Assembly: GCA_963708515.1 (NCBI GenBank)
Contig: CAVPSX010000018.1
Span: forward strand, 248,001-312,000
Length of the DNA: 64,000 nt
Direction of reading: 5' to 3'
From: JAPLJM01 sp963708515
GTDB lineage: Bacteria; Desulfobacterota; Syntrophia; Syntrophales; Fen-1087
Made by a program: the position numbers and the translations under genes
Part shown: positions 19,286 through 27,794 of the stretch, one piece after another
Layout: every line of letters begins with the position of its first letter
How positions within the stretch are numbered: position 1 is the stretch's first letter
Notes under the pieces: model-generated
Told to the model about the DNA's origin: nothing
The model's input: the letters and a program-made list of their open reading frames with translations, nothing else
Databases searched by the model: none

Positions 19286-21926
19286 GAAGAATCCTCTCAT
19301 GCTGCTCATTCTGCTGGTCGTTTTGGCGATCACTCTTTGTTCGGCAGCGGCGTCGATCGCTGACGATGTCAGAAAGATTGCCGTCTTTCCTTTTGAAGTT
19401 CACAGCCGTACAAATACCGCCGGCCTTCAGGACGCCATCGATAAAGGGCTGCCGCTTGAACTGCTGAAGTCAACATTCATTCAGGTCATCGACCGCGATG
19501 CGACGATCAACGCCATCCGGGGAAGGCGGGTGGATGAGGCAACGGCCCTGTCCGTCGGGAAAGCCCTTGGGGCCGACCTGGCCATTACGGGAAGTCTTTC
19601 TGAATTCGGAGATTTGATCAGCATCGACGCCAGGATTATCGACATCAGGCAGGGTAAGACCATTCCGGGCATTATTGCCCAGGGCCGCGGGGCGGAAAGC
19701 ATTCAGGCCGTGCTGACGCGACTGAAAAAGGAGATTCTGATGCGGGCCTTTGTCGATCAGAGAATTGCCGGTATCGAATTCAAGGGAAATCTCAAGATCG
19801 AGGCGGCCGCTATCAATCAGTCCTTGAAAAGCGCAAAAGGGGGGCTCTATTCCGAGGCGGATATAGCCGCCGATATCCGGACCATCTACAGGATGGGACA
19901 TTTCCAGGATGTCGCCGCGGGAGTGACCGATACGGCTGACGGAAAGATCATCACGTTCACGGTTCAGGAAAGGGCGGTTATTTCCGACATCATCATCAGG
20001 GGCAACAAAAAGATCGGCAAGGGGGATGTTGAAGGGGTGTTGACGGTTAAAACCCGCCAGATCGTGAATCCTGAAAAAGTGAAAACGGATGTGGAAAAAA
20101 TCAGGGGCCTTTACCACAGCAAAGGTTATTATAATGTGGAAATCACCGACACGATTGAAAAGGAGGGCGATAAAAATGTCCGGGTCGTCCTTAATATTGT
20201 GGAAGGCGACAGGCTCTATATCAGAAAAATTAGCTTCGACGGGAACCGCGCCTTTCGTGAAAAAGATCTTAAGAATATCATGAAAACATCAGAAAAGAAT
20301 CTGCTGTATTTCTTTACGGATGCCGGTGTTCTCAAGCAGGATGAGTTGAAACAGGACATCGGTAAACTCAATGCCTTCTACCTCAATAACGGTTTTATCA
20401 ACGCCCAGGTTGGAGAAGCGGAGGTAACCTATGATCAGGGGGGAATTTACGTGAAGATCAGGGTGACGGAAGGCAAACAATTCAAGGTCGGCAAGATCGA
20501 TATCTCCGGCGATTCCCTGAAGATGCCCAAAGACAAGCTGCTGAAAAATTTAAATATTCTCAAGAAGGATTATTTTGATCGGGAAGCGGTCATGAAGGAC
20601 ATCGAATACCTGACCCAGGCCGCAAGCGACGAAGGGTACGCCTACACGGAGGTTGCCCCGTTGACGCTGGCTCACGATACGGACCAGACGGTTGACATCA
20701 CGTACCAGGTTTCAAAGGGTCATCAGGTCTATTTCAACCGGATATCCATCACCGGCAACACCAAGACCCGGGATAAAGTGATCAGAAGACAGCTTGCCAT
20801 TTCGGAAGGAGATCTCTACAGCAGCAGCAATCTGAAAAAAAGTTATCAGGAGCTGAATCGCCTGCGCTACTTTGAAGAAATTGATTTTCAATCAGAAAAG
20901 GGCACAAAGGAGAACCTGACGGATGTCAGTATCCGCATCAAGGAAAAGTCGACCGGTTTTTTCAGTGTCGGAGCGGGATACAGCGCTTCGGACGCAGCCA
21001 TGCTCACTGCCCAGATAACCCAGCAGAACCTGTTCGGCCGGGGCCAGAGCCTGAGCCTGAAGGCCAATTTAAGCAGTAAAATGACGAACTATGAGCTTTC
21101 ATTCACCGAACCCTGGCTCTTTGATATACCCCTCTGGAGCAAATTCGATCTCTGGAATTATGAACGCCAGTACGATACGTACAACCTGTCCAGCACGGGA
21201 GGGGGGGCCACTGTGGGTTATCCGATATGGGAATACGTGAGCAGCTATATTGGTTACCGGCTCTCCTCGGATGATGTCAAGGACATCCAGGCGACAGCAG
21301 CTTCCTACATCAAGAAACAGGAGGGCTTGACCACGACAAGCGCTCTGACCGTCTCGTTGGTCCGGGATACGACCAACGATACCATGTTCCCCTCCAGGGG
21401 TTCGAAAAACAGCGCTTCGGTGACCTATGCGGGCATCTTCGATATAGGAAATGCGCGTTATACCAAAGTAGGCGTCGCTTCGTCCTGGTTTTTTGCGCTT
21501 CCGCTCGAAACGGTCTTCGGCATTTATGGAAAGGCCGGCTATTTGCAGAGCAATTCGGACCGGGACGTTCCCATTTATGAACGCTTTATTCTTGGCGGCA
21601 TGTACGCCTTGAGAGGACTGCGTGATGTCGGTCCCAGAGATCCCGCCACAAACGATCTGCTTGGCGGTCTGACCATGATGGCCTTCAGCGGGGAATTCAT
21701 CTTTCCGCTGATCGCAAATGCCGGAATGAAAGGCGTCCTGTTTTATGATGCCGGCAATGCCTGGGAAAGCGGCTATCATTTCGATGATATACGGCAAACC
21801 GCCGGCGTCGGCGTCCGCTGGTATTCCCCCATTGGCCCCTTGAGACTGGAGTACGGCTATGTCCTGGATCGCAAAGCCGGTGAATCCGCCGGTCGCTTTG
21901 AATTCACAATCGGCATGATGATGTAA
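19278..21926 (+). CDS. bamA: Outer membrane assembly factor BamA with extra N-terminal TolB/CsgG-like domain
   Basis: The core of the BAM machine that folds beta-barrel proteins into the outer membrane. The chosen GTG 19278 starts the signal peptide (NKKNPLMLLILLVVLAITL) and gives 882 residues. Residues about 32-150 form a domain not found in E. coli BamA (RKIAVFPFEVHSRTN, GADLAITGSLSEFGDLISID), similar to the TolB N-terminal or CsgG-type fold. Five POTRA-like repeats follow (about 160-510; for example ISDIIIRGNKKI, FNRISITGNTKTRDKVIRRQ), then the 16-strand barrel (STGFFSVGAGYSASDA... to the end). The conserved loop motif RGLRDVGPRD (RGF/Y-type) is present. The C-terminus is FEFTIGMMM rather than a terminal Phe. 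skp follows 61 nt later. Confidence 0.95.
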   Translation: MNKKNPLMLLILLVVLAITLCSAAASIADDVRKIAVFPFEVHSRTNTAGLQDAIDKGLPLELLKSTFIQVIDRDATINAIRGRRVDEATALSVGKALGADLAITGSLSEFGDLISIDARIIDIRQGKTIPGIIAQGRGAESIQAVLTRLKKEILMRAFVDQRIAGIEFKGNLKIEAAAINQSLKSAKGGLYSEADIAADIRTIYRMGHFQDVAAGVTDTADGKIITFTVQERAVISDIIIRGNKKIGKGDVEGVLTVKTRQIVNPEKVKTDVEKIRGLYHSKGYYNVEITDTIEKEGDKNVRVVLNIVEGDRLYIRKISFDGNRAFREKDLKNIMKTSEKNLLYFFTDAGVLKQDELKQDIGKLNAFYLNNGFINAQVGEAEVTYDQGGIYVKIRVTEGKQFKVGKIDISGDSLKMPKDKLLKNLNILKKDYFDREAVMKDIEYLTQAASDEGYAYTEVAPLTLAHDTDQTVDITYQVSKGHQVYFNRISITGNTKTRDKVIRRQLAISEGDLYSSSNLKKSYQELNRLRYFEEIDFQSEKGTKENLTDVSIRIKEKSTGFFSVGAGYSASDAAMLTAQITQQNLFGRGQSLSLKANLSSKMTNYELSFTEPWLFDIPLWSKFDLWNYERQYDTYNLSSTGGGATVGYPIWEYVSSYIGYRLSSDDVKDIQATAASYIKKQEGLTTTSALTVSLVRDTTNDTMFPSRGSKNSASVTYAGIFDIGNARYTKVGVASSWFFALPLETVFGIYGKAGYLQSNSDRDVPIYERFILGGMYALRGLRDVGPRDPATNDLLGGLTMMAFSGEFIFPLIANAGMKGVLFYDAGNAWESGYHFDDIRQTAGVGVRWYSPIGPLRLEYGYVLDRKAGESAGRFEFTIGMMM

Positions 21927-21987
21927 CATACTGATCATCGGGCCATGGAATAATCTTCATACTTAAAATGGCAGAAGGAGGATAATC

Positions 21988-22584
21988 ATGAGAAAATACA
22001 GTAGTTTAATGTCGAGCGCCGTGGTGCTGCTGGCGCTGATGTTCATTGCGTCCCAGGCACTGGCGGCCGAAAAAACAGGCTTTGTCAGTATTGGTGAAGT
22101 GGTGGCGAAATCAGAGTCCGGGAAAAAGGCGGAGGAGCAATTCAAAAAAATCGTCGAGAAAGACCGGGCAGCCATTCAGGAAAGAGAAAAAGAGCTGCAA
22201 AAACTCAAGGACGAGCTTGAAAAACAGCGCCCCCTGCTCCGGGAGGATGTTTTAAGGGCCCGTGAAGCGGATTACCAGAAAAAATTCAGAGATTATCAAT
22301 TGCTGGTTAAGGATGCCAATGAGGAACTCCAGGCCAAGCAGCAGGAGATCATGAAAGACCTCATCCCCGAAATCATGAAAATCATCACGGCGATAGGCGA
22401 AAAGGAAAAATACACAATGATCGTGGATCTCGGTGTCGTGCCGGCCTTTCCCTATCACGCCAGGGAAAACGAGATCACACAGCGCGTGATTGAGGAATTC
22501 AACAAAGCCCAGACAGGCAGAGCCCCGGCAAGCAAGGCGCCGGCAAGCAAGGCGCCGGTGAGCAAAGCCCCGGCAAAGAAATAA
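21988..22584 (+). CDS. skp: Periplasmic chaperone Skp/OmpH family
   Basis: A 198-residue secreted chaperone that shields unfolded outer-membrane proteins on the way to BamA. It has a signal peptide (MSSAVVLLALMFIASQALA, after a basic start), the FVSIGEVVAKSESGKKAEEQ beginning of the mature family, and a long charged coiled coil (about 50-115, EREKELQKLKDELEKQRPLL). Strong AGAAGGAGG lies before the ATG. The C-terminus is a short run of five-residue repeats (AP-A/V-SK) ending in KK, not part of the usual fold. It lies between bamA and lpxD, the usual order. Confidence 0.92.
   Translation: MRKYSSLMSSAVVLLALMFIASQALAAEKTGFVSIGEVVAKSESGKKAEEQFKKIVEKDRAAIQEREKELQKLKDELEKQRPLLREDVLRAREADYQKKFRDYQLLVKDANEELQAKQQEIMKDLIPEIMKIITAIGEKEKYTMIVDLGVVPAFPYHARENEITQRVIEEFNKAQTGRAPASKAPASKAPVSKAPAKK
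22522..22581 (+). repeat. 15-nt tandem repeat at skp 3' end
   Basis: Three copies of a 15-nt unit (GCSCCGGYRAGCAAR) plus a partial fourth encode APASK-APASK-APVSK-APAKK at the Skp C-terminus. The units differ mainly at third positions, so repeat number may vary between strains. Confidence 0.8.
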
Positions 22585-22592
22585 TACGTCTC

Positions 22593-22618
22593 AGGGGACA
22601 GGTTTAAACCTGTCCCCT
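22593..22618. repeat. Perfect GGGGACAG-type palindrome after skp
   Basis: A 26-nt perfect palindrome with no loop: arm AGGGGACAGGTTT (22593-22605) followed by its reverse complement. The same core occurs at 33014-33046. It resembles the REP-like sequences mobilised by RAYT-type IS200-like transposases, from general knowledge. It could also stop transcription or form a cruciform between skp and lpxD. The rest of the gap to 22717 has short direct repeats (GGCGTAC twice) but no clear promoter. Confidence 0.75.
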
Positions 22619-22717
22619 TGCGCCAGTGAGGCGTACTTAGGCGTACGCCGCAACGACGAAGGGTGAAGCGCAACAAAGTATCCGGACTTTTTATGCAGTC
22701 GTAAAGTGGTTTATCCC

Positions 22718-23776
22718 GTGCCCAAGTCACTTGATGAACTGGCCGTTTTTTTAGACGCCAGGGTCGCCGGAAACGGCGATGTCCTGATCGCACGTTTGCG
22801 CGGCATCGAAGACGCCGGCCCGGGGGACCTGACGTTTGTTTCCAATGCCAAATACCGGAAAAAACTGGAAAAGACCGGCGCTTCGGCAATTCTGGTCTCG
22901 CCCGGAATACAGGCCGCCGGAAAGAACCTGCTGATCGTCGAGGATCCTTATATCGCCTTTGGAAAGGCATTGACCCTTTTTTATCCGGAAGATCAAGTAC
23001 CCGCGCAACAAAGCCAGCAATCCTTCGTCGATAAAACGGCAGTCGTTTCTAAAGGCGCCGTAATTTATCCGGGCGTTTATGTTGGACCGAACGCCAAAAT
23101 TGACAGCGGCGCCGTTTTGTATCCGGGCGTTTATATCGGTCCGGACGCAGCCGTCGGCGAGCAGTCCGTTCTGTATCCCGGCGTCAAGGTCTACCGAAGA
23201 TGCCTGGTCGGAAAACGCGTGATCCTGCATGCAGGCGTGGTTGTGGGCGCAGACGGCTTCGGCTTCGCGAAACCCGGCCGGGGAAATATAAAGATTCCGC
23301 AGGTGGGCATCGTGCAGATCGACGATGATGTGGAAGTGGGCGCCAATACCACCATTGACCGCGCAACCCTGGGCAGGACATGGATTCAGCGCGGCGTAAA
23401 AATCGACAATCTCGTGCAGATTGCCCACAACTGTGTCATCGGTGAATATTCGGTCATTGTGGCCCAGGTGGGAATCTCCGGAAGCACGACGTTGGGAAAA
23501 GGGGTCATGATCGGGGGGCAGGCCGGTCTGGTCGGACATATCGAAATCGGAGACCATGTCATGGTCGGCGCCCAGTCGGGAATTCATAAGGACATCGCGC
23601 CCAACCAGATTGTCATGGGTTCGCCCCAGCGGCCGCACCGGGACTTCTTGAGAATCGAGGCCTGTGTTTCCAGGCTTCCGGAGATGCGCCAGACCCTCGC
23701 CGCCCTCGAGAAAAAGGTGGCCGACATGGAAAATATCATAGAGAGAAAAAGGAAAAACAGGAAGGTTGATCCATGA
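22718..23776 (+). CDS. lpxD: UDP-3-O-acyl-glucosamine N-acyltransferase LpxD
   Basis: Third step of lipid A synthesis: adds the 2-N acyl chain. The 352-residue protein has the N-terminal uridine-binding domain (about 1-95, GIEDAGPGDLTFVSNAKYRKKL), left-handed beta-helix hexapeptide repeats (about 100-300; catalytic His in NLVQIAHNCVIGEY), and a C-terminal helix (ALEKKVADMENIIERKRK). I chose GTG 22718 because VPKSLDELAVFLD aligns with the usual LpxD start; a GTG at 22706 is also open. No strong ribosome site is visible. It overlaps lpxA by 4 nt with no fabZ between. Confidence 0.94.
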   Translation: MPKSLDELAVFLDARVAGNGDVLIARLRGIEDAGPGDLTFVSNAKYRKKLEKTGASAILVSPGIQAAGKNLLIVEDPYIAFGKALTLFYPEDQVPAQQSQQSFVDKTAVVSKGAVIYPGVYVGPNAKIDSGAVLYPGVYIGPDAAVGEQSVLYPGVKVYRRCLVGKRVILHAGVVVGADGFGFAKPGRGNIKIPQVGIVQIDDDVEVGANTTIDRATLGRTWIQRGVKIDNLVQIAHNCVIGEYSVIVAQVGISGSTTLGKGVMIGGQAGLVGHIEIGDHVMVGAQSGIHKDIAPNQIVMGSPQRPHRDFLRIEACVSRLPEMRQTLAALEKKVADMENIIERKRKNRKVDP

Positions 23777-24549
23777 TGAACATTCATCCAACGGCGATTA
23801 TCTCACCGGAGGCCGAAATTGCCGACGATGTTGAAATCGGGGCCTACAGCATCATCGGCCCCGATGTCCATATCGGAAAGCAGACGGTTGTCGGCCCCCA
23901 TGCGGTCATCGAAGCCCACACCGACATCGGCGAGCGGTGCCACATCTACCAGTTCGCGGCTATCGGCGCGGCGCCCCAGGACCTGAAATACAAGGGCGAG
24001 AAGACGCGCGTGATCATCGGCAGCGACAACACCATCCGCGAGTTCGTCACCATTCACCGGGCCACCGCCGCCGACCCCGGCGCGACCGTCATGGGAAATC
24101 ACAACCTGATCATGGCCTACAGCCATATCGCCCACAACTGCATCCTTGACAACCACATCATCATGGTAAACGCCGCCAACCTGGCCGGCCATATCCATGT
24201 GGAGGATTATGCCATCATCGGGGGGCTGTCGGGCGTGCATCAGTTCACGCGCATCGGCGCCCACAGCATGATCGGCGGCGCCTCCGCCGTCACGCGGGAT
24301 GTGGCGCCCTATCTGATTGTCGCCGGTAATCATGCCACAACTCATGGCCTCAATGTGGTCGGCCTGAAACGCCGCGGATTTCAGGAAGAGACAATCAATG
24401 GCATCAAACGTGCCTACACGCTCGTTTTCCGGTCGTCGCTGCTTTTAAAAACGGCGATTGAAAGGATTCATGACGAGGTTGAAGACACCCCGGAAGTCAG
24501 GCATTTTCTCGAATTCATCGAGAAATCAGAAAGAGGTCTCTGCCGGTAG
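23773..24549 (+). CDS. lpxA: UDP-GlcNAc(3N) acyltransferase LpxA
   Basis: First step of lipid A synthesis: transfers a hydroxyacyl chain from ACP to position 3 of the UDP-sugar. The 258-residue protein is a hexapeptide beta-helix (IHPTAIISPEAEIADDVEIG, YSIIGPDVHIG), with catalytic His in MAYSHIAHNCILDNH and the C-terminal helical domain (RRGFQEETINGIKRAYTLVF). With gnnA and gnnB immediately downstream, the acceptor is probably the 3-amino sugar UDP-GlcNAc3N, giving an amide link; this is inferred from the neighbourhood. It overlaps lpxD by 4 nt, and gnnA starts on the next base after its stop. Confidence 0.94.
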   Translation: MMNIHPTAIISPEAEIADDVEIGAYSIIGPDVHIGKQTVVGPHAVIEAHTDIGERCHIYQFAAIGAAPQDLKYKGEKTRVIIGSDNTIREFVTIHRATAADPGATVMGNHNLIMAYSHIAHNCILDNHIIMVNAANLAGHIHVEDYAIIGGLSGVHQFTRIGAHSMIGGASAVTRDVAPYLIVAGNHATTHGLNVVGLKRRGFQEETINGIKRAYTLVFRSSLLLKTAIERIHDEVEDTPEVRHFLEFIEKSERGLCR

Positions 24550-25497
24550 ATGCATAAGATAAACGTCGGCGTGGTGGGGATCGGGCATTTAGGCAAATAC
24601 CACCTGCAGAAATATCAGAAACTGGAAAACTGCATGATCATCGCGGCGGCGGACGTTTTAGAAGAGCGTGCCGTGAGCGCCGCCGAGCTTTATCACTGCC
24701 GCGCCATGATGGATTACCGTGAAATGATCGGTTCCGTGGACGTCGTCAGTATCGCCGTTCCCACACGCTGCCACCACGAAGTGGCCAAGGCCTTTCTGGA
24801 GGCGGGCGTGCATGTCCTGCTGGAGAAGCCGATCACGGAAACCCTGGAGCAAGCCGATGAGCTGATTGCCCTTGCCGGCCGGAACGGGCTCGTGTTGCAG
24901 ATCGGATTCGTGGAGCGGTTCAATCCGGCAGTCGTTGCCCTGGGGAAGGTCATCCGGAAACCCCTCTTCATCGAGGCCCATCGACTTCACCCCTTTTACG
25001 AGCGCGGCACGGACGTGGACGTGATTCTCGACCTGATGGTTCACGATCTTGACATCATTCTGCATTTTGTAAATTCCCCGCTTCAGGAAATCGATGCGGT
25101 CGGAACTGCCGTTCTGACCGACAAGGTGGATATTACCAACGTCCGCCTGCGTTTTGCCAATGGTTGCGTCGCCAATATCACGGCCAGCCGGATCAGTATG
25201 AAAACCATGCAGAAGATCCGGTTCTTCGGGCTGGAGGGTTACCACGCCGTCGATTGCTCCAAACGGGACCTGCTTTCCTTAAGCAGGCAGGTCGGCCCCG
25301 AGGGGCAGATCGAAATTGTCCAGAATCACGTGGAAATCGTCCAGAAAGATCCCCTCGAGGAAGAAATCCGCGCCTTTATCGAGGCTGTAACGAATAAGAC
25401 AGACCCGCCGGTTTCGGGCAGGGAGGGCCGGGAGGTCCTGGCCGTCGCCCTGCGGATTCTGGAAGAAATCAGAAAGGCTCAGGAAAGAATATTATGA
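24550..25497 (+). CDS. gnnA: Gfo/Idh/MocA oxidoreductase, probable UDP-GlcNAc 3-dehydrogenase GnnA
   Basis: A 315-residue NAD-dependent sugar dehydrogenase of the Gfo/Idh/MocA family: Rossmann motif GVVGIGHLGKYH, conserved VLLEKPITE, and the catalytic-type motif DLMVHDLDIIL. In Acidithiobacillus ferrooxidans and Leptospira, GnnA oxidises UDP-GlcNAc at C3 and GnnB transaminates it to UDP-GlcNAc3N for amide-linked lipid A; in A. ferrooxidans the pair lies between lpxA and lpxB. The same order here (lpxA-gnnA-gnnB-lpxB, with 0-nt and 4-nt junctions) is the basis for the name. Without the context it would be called only a Gfo/Idh oxidoreductase. Confidence 0.78.
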   Translation: MHKINVGVVGIGHLGKYHLQKYQKLENCMIIAAADVLEERAVSAAELYHCRAMMDYREMIGSVDVVSIAVPTRCHHEVAKAFLEAGVHVLLEKPITETLEQADELIALAGRNGLVLQIGFVERFNPAVVALGKVIRKPLFIEAHRLHPFYERGTDVDVILDLMVHDLDIILHFVNSPLQEIDAVGTAVLTDKVDITNVRLRFANGCVANITASRISMKTMQKIRFFGLEGYHAVDCSKRDLLSLSRQVGPEGQIEIVQNHVEIVQKDPLEEEIRAFIEAVTNKTDPPVSGREGREVLAVALRILEEIRKAQERIL

Positions 25498-26588
25498 TCC
25501 CCATGGTGGATCTGCAAAAACAATATCAGCAGATCAAACCGGACATCGATGCCGCCGTGCAGGATGTCCTGAACCAGTCCCAGTTCATCCTGGGACCGAA
25601 CGTGGCCGCCCTCGAAAAAGAAATCGCCGCCTATCACGGCAGCGCTTTCGCGATCGGCGTCGCCAGCGGCACGGACGCATTGCTTCTGGCGCTGCGCGCC
25701 TGCGGAATCGGTCCCGGAGACGAAGTCATCACGACGCCCTTTACCTTCATCGCCACGGCAGAGGTCATTGCGCTGCTCGGGGCGGTCCCGGTGTTTGTGG
25801 ACATCGAACCCGACACCTTCAACATCGATCCTGAAAAAATCGAGCAAAAGATCACACCCAGAACGAGGGCAATCATTCCCGTACACCTTTTCGGGCATCC
25901 GGCCGCGATGACGGCCATCATGGGGCTTGCCGAAAAATACAGGCTTAAAATCATTGAGGATTGCGCCCAGGCGTTCGGCGCTGAGCATCATGGCAGGAAA
26001 GTCGGCGCCTTTGCAGACTGCGGGTGCTTCAGTTTTTTCCCGAGTAAAAACCTGGCCGGTTACGGCGACGGCGGCATGATCATCACAAACGACGAGCAGG
26101 TGGCCACTCGGATCAGAATGCTTCGAAACCACGGCAGCACCGTCAGATATCACCATTCCGTAATTGGCTACAACAGCCGCCTCGACGAGATCCAGGCCGC
26201 CATCATCCGAGTAAAATTCCGATATATCGACAGCTTCAACGCGTCGCGCCGTGCGAACGCGGAAATTTACCGGACGCTGTTGCACGCGAGCGGCATGGCG
26301 ATGCCTACGGAGCGGCTGGGTTGCCGCCATGTTTATCATCAGTTCACGATCCGCTCAAAGCGCCGGGATCGCATCATGGACGCCCTGCAGGAAAACGGGA
26401 TCGCGTCGGCCGTCTATTATCCCGTTCCGCTGCACCGACAGGAGGCATTCGCCGTTGGCAACGCCGCGCAGGAACGCCTCGCCTGCGCCGAAGCCTGTGC
26501 CGGTGACGTTCTGTCGCTCCCCATGTTTCCGGAACTCAGCCAGGATGAAATCCGGATCATCTGTGATGTCGTCAATCATGGGTCCTGA
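25494..26588 (+). CDS. gnnB: DegT/DnrJ/EryC1 aminotransferase, probable GnnB
   Basis: A 364-residue PLP-dependent sugar aminotransferase: MVDLQKQYQQIKPDID start, GVASGTDALLLALRACGI, IPVHLFGHPA, IIEDCAQAFGA, and the PLP-binding lysine in FFPSKNLAGYGDGG. It is predicted to transfer an amino group to UDP-3-keto-GlcNAc made by the preceding enzyme. The start codon ATG 25494 overlaps the gnnA stop by 4 nt. The location between gnnA and lpxB supports lipid A rather than O-antigen use. The DegT family also serves 4-amino sugars, so the 3-amino assignment rests on context. Confidence 0.78.
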   Translation: MIPMVDLQKQYQQIKPDIDAAVQDVLNQSQFILGPNVAALEKEIAAYHGSAFAIGVASGTDALLLALRACGIGPGDEVITTPFTFIATAEVIALLGAVPVFVDIEPDTFNIDPEKIEQKITPRTRAIIPVHLFGHPAAMTAIMGLAEKYRLKIIEDCAQAFGAEHHGRKVGAFADCGCFSFFPSKNLAGYGDGGMIITNDEQVATRIRMLRNHGSTVRYHHSVIGYNSRLDEIQAAIIRVKFRYIDSFNASRRANAEIYRTLLHASGMAMPTERLGCRHVYHQFTIRSKRRDRIMDALQENGIASAVYYPVPLHRQEAFAVGNAAQERLACAEACAGDVLSLPMFPELSQDEIRIICDVVNHGS

Positions 26589-26629
26589 AAAGGCCCATGG
26601 GTGCGAAGGGCGGCAGAAGGACCCCGGAC

Positions 26630-27787
26630 ATGTCGCATAATTCCAGAACCATCATGATCGTGGCCGGTGAAACCTCCGGAGATCTCCACGGCTCGAATCT
26701 CGTCCGGGCCATGCACGGGATAGCCCCCGGCCTGCAATTCCGAGGCATCGGCGGCCGGCGCATGCAGGAGGCCGGCGTCGAGTTGTTGGCGCATGCTTCG
26801 GACATGGCAGTGGTCGGCCTGACGGAAGTTATCGTGAAATTAAATCAGATCCGCAGGGTGCTGAACCTCATGAAGCGCAGTCTGAAGGCCAGCAAGCCTG
26901 ATCTATTGATACTCATCGACTACCCGGATTTCAATCTGATGCTGGGGAAAGCCGCGAAGGCCTGCGGCGTCAGGGTCTTTTACTATATCAGCCCCCAGGT
27001 CTGGGCCTGGCGGCGCGGCCGTATCCATAAGATCAGGGCAATCGTCGATAAAATGGCTGTCATTCTGCCCTTCGAGGAGCCGCTCTACCGCGACGCGGAC
27101 GTGGATGCAACCTATGTCGGGCACCCGCTCCTGGATACGGTCAAAACGAAATATTCGCGACAGGAAGCCCTCGAAAAATTCGGTCTTCAGGAGGGCTCAA
27201 CAACGCTGGGGCTAATGCCCGGCAGCCGGGACGCGGAAATCGCCAGGCTACTGCCCGTTATGATGAGCGCGGCGGAAATTCTGATCAAAAAATTACCGCG
27301 CCTGCAGTTCATCCTGCCGCTGGCGGAAACGCTTGATCGGGCATTCGTGGAAAATATCCTTGGGCAGTCGCCCGTGCCCGTCCGGATCATCGAGCATGAC
27401 ACGTACGACGCGATTCATCTTTCGGACATTGTCATGGTCGCCTCCGGCACCGCCACGCTGGAGACGGCGCTTCTGGGCAAGCCCATGGTTATTGTTTACA
27501 AGGTCTCTCCGATATCCTATTATATCGGGAAAAAGATCGTTAGGGTCGAGCACATCGGCCTTGCCAACATCATTGCCGGCAAGGCAATCGTCCCGGAACT
27601 GATCCAGGATGAAGCCAATCCCGAACGCATCGCAACAGAAGTCATCAATATCCTGAACGACCCGACGCGAATGCGAAATATGAGGCAGGAACTGGATCTG
27701 ATCAGGGAAAAAATGGGCGGACCGGGGGCGGCGGACCGAGCGGCCCGTCTTGCCTGCGACATGCTGATACCTTTAAAAAACTATTAA
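26630..27787 (+). CDS. lpxB: Lipid A disaccharide synthase
   Basis: Condenses UDP-2,3-diacyl-GlcN with lipid X to give the tetra-acyl disaccharide 1-phosphate on the inner membrane face. The 385-residue GT19 protein shows IMIVAGETSGDLHGSNLV, FRGIGGRRMQEAG, MAVVGLTEV, VFYYISPQVWAWRRGR, VGHPLLD, LMPGSRDAEI and MVASGTATLETALLGKPMVIVYK. ATG 26630 (preceded by AGAAGGA) is preferred to ATG 26597 because residues from it match the family start. It lies 41 nt after gnnB and 7 nt before msbA. Confidence 0.96.
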   Translation: MSHNSRTIMIVAGETSGDLHGSNLVRAMHGIAPGLQFRGIGGRRMQEAGVELLAHASDMAVVGLTEVIVKLNQIRRVLNLMKRSLKASKPDLLILIDYPDFNLMLGKAAKACGVRVFYYISPQVWAWRRGRIHKIRAIVDKMAVILPFEEPLYRDADVDATYVGHPLLDTVKTKYSRQEALEKFGLQEGSTTLGLMPGSRDAEIARLLPVMMSAAEILIKKLPRLQFILPLAETLDRAFVENILGQSPVPVRIIEHDTYDAIHLSDIVMVASGTATLETALLGKPMVIVYKVSPISYYIGKKIVRVEHIGLANIIAGKAIVPELIQDEANPERIATEVINILNDPTRMRNMRQELDLIREKMGGPGAADRAARLACDMLIPLKNY

Positions 27788-27794
27788 TAATATC

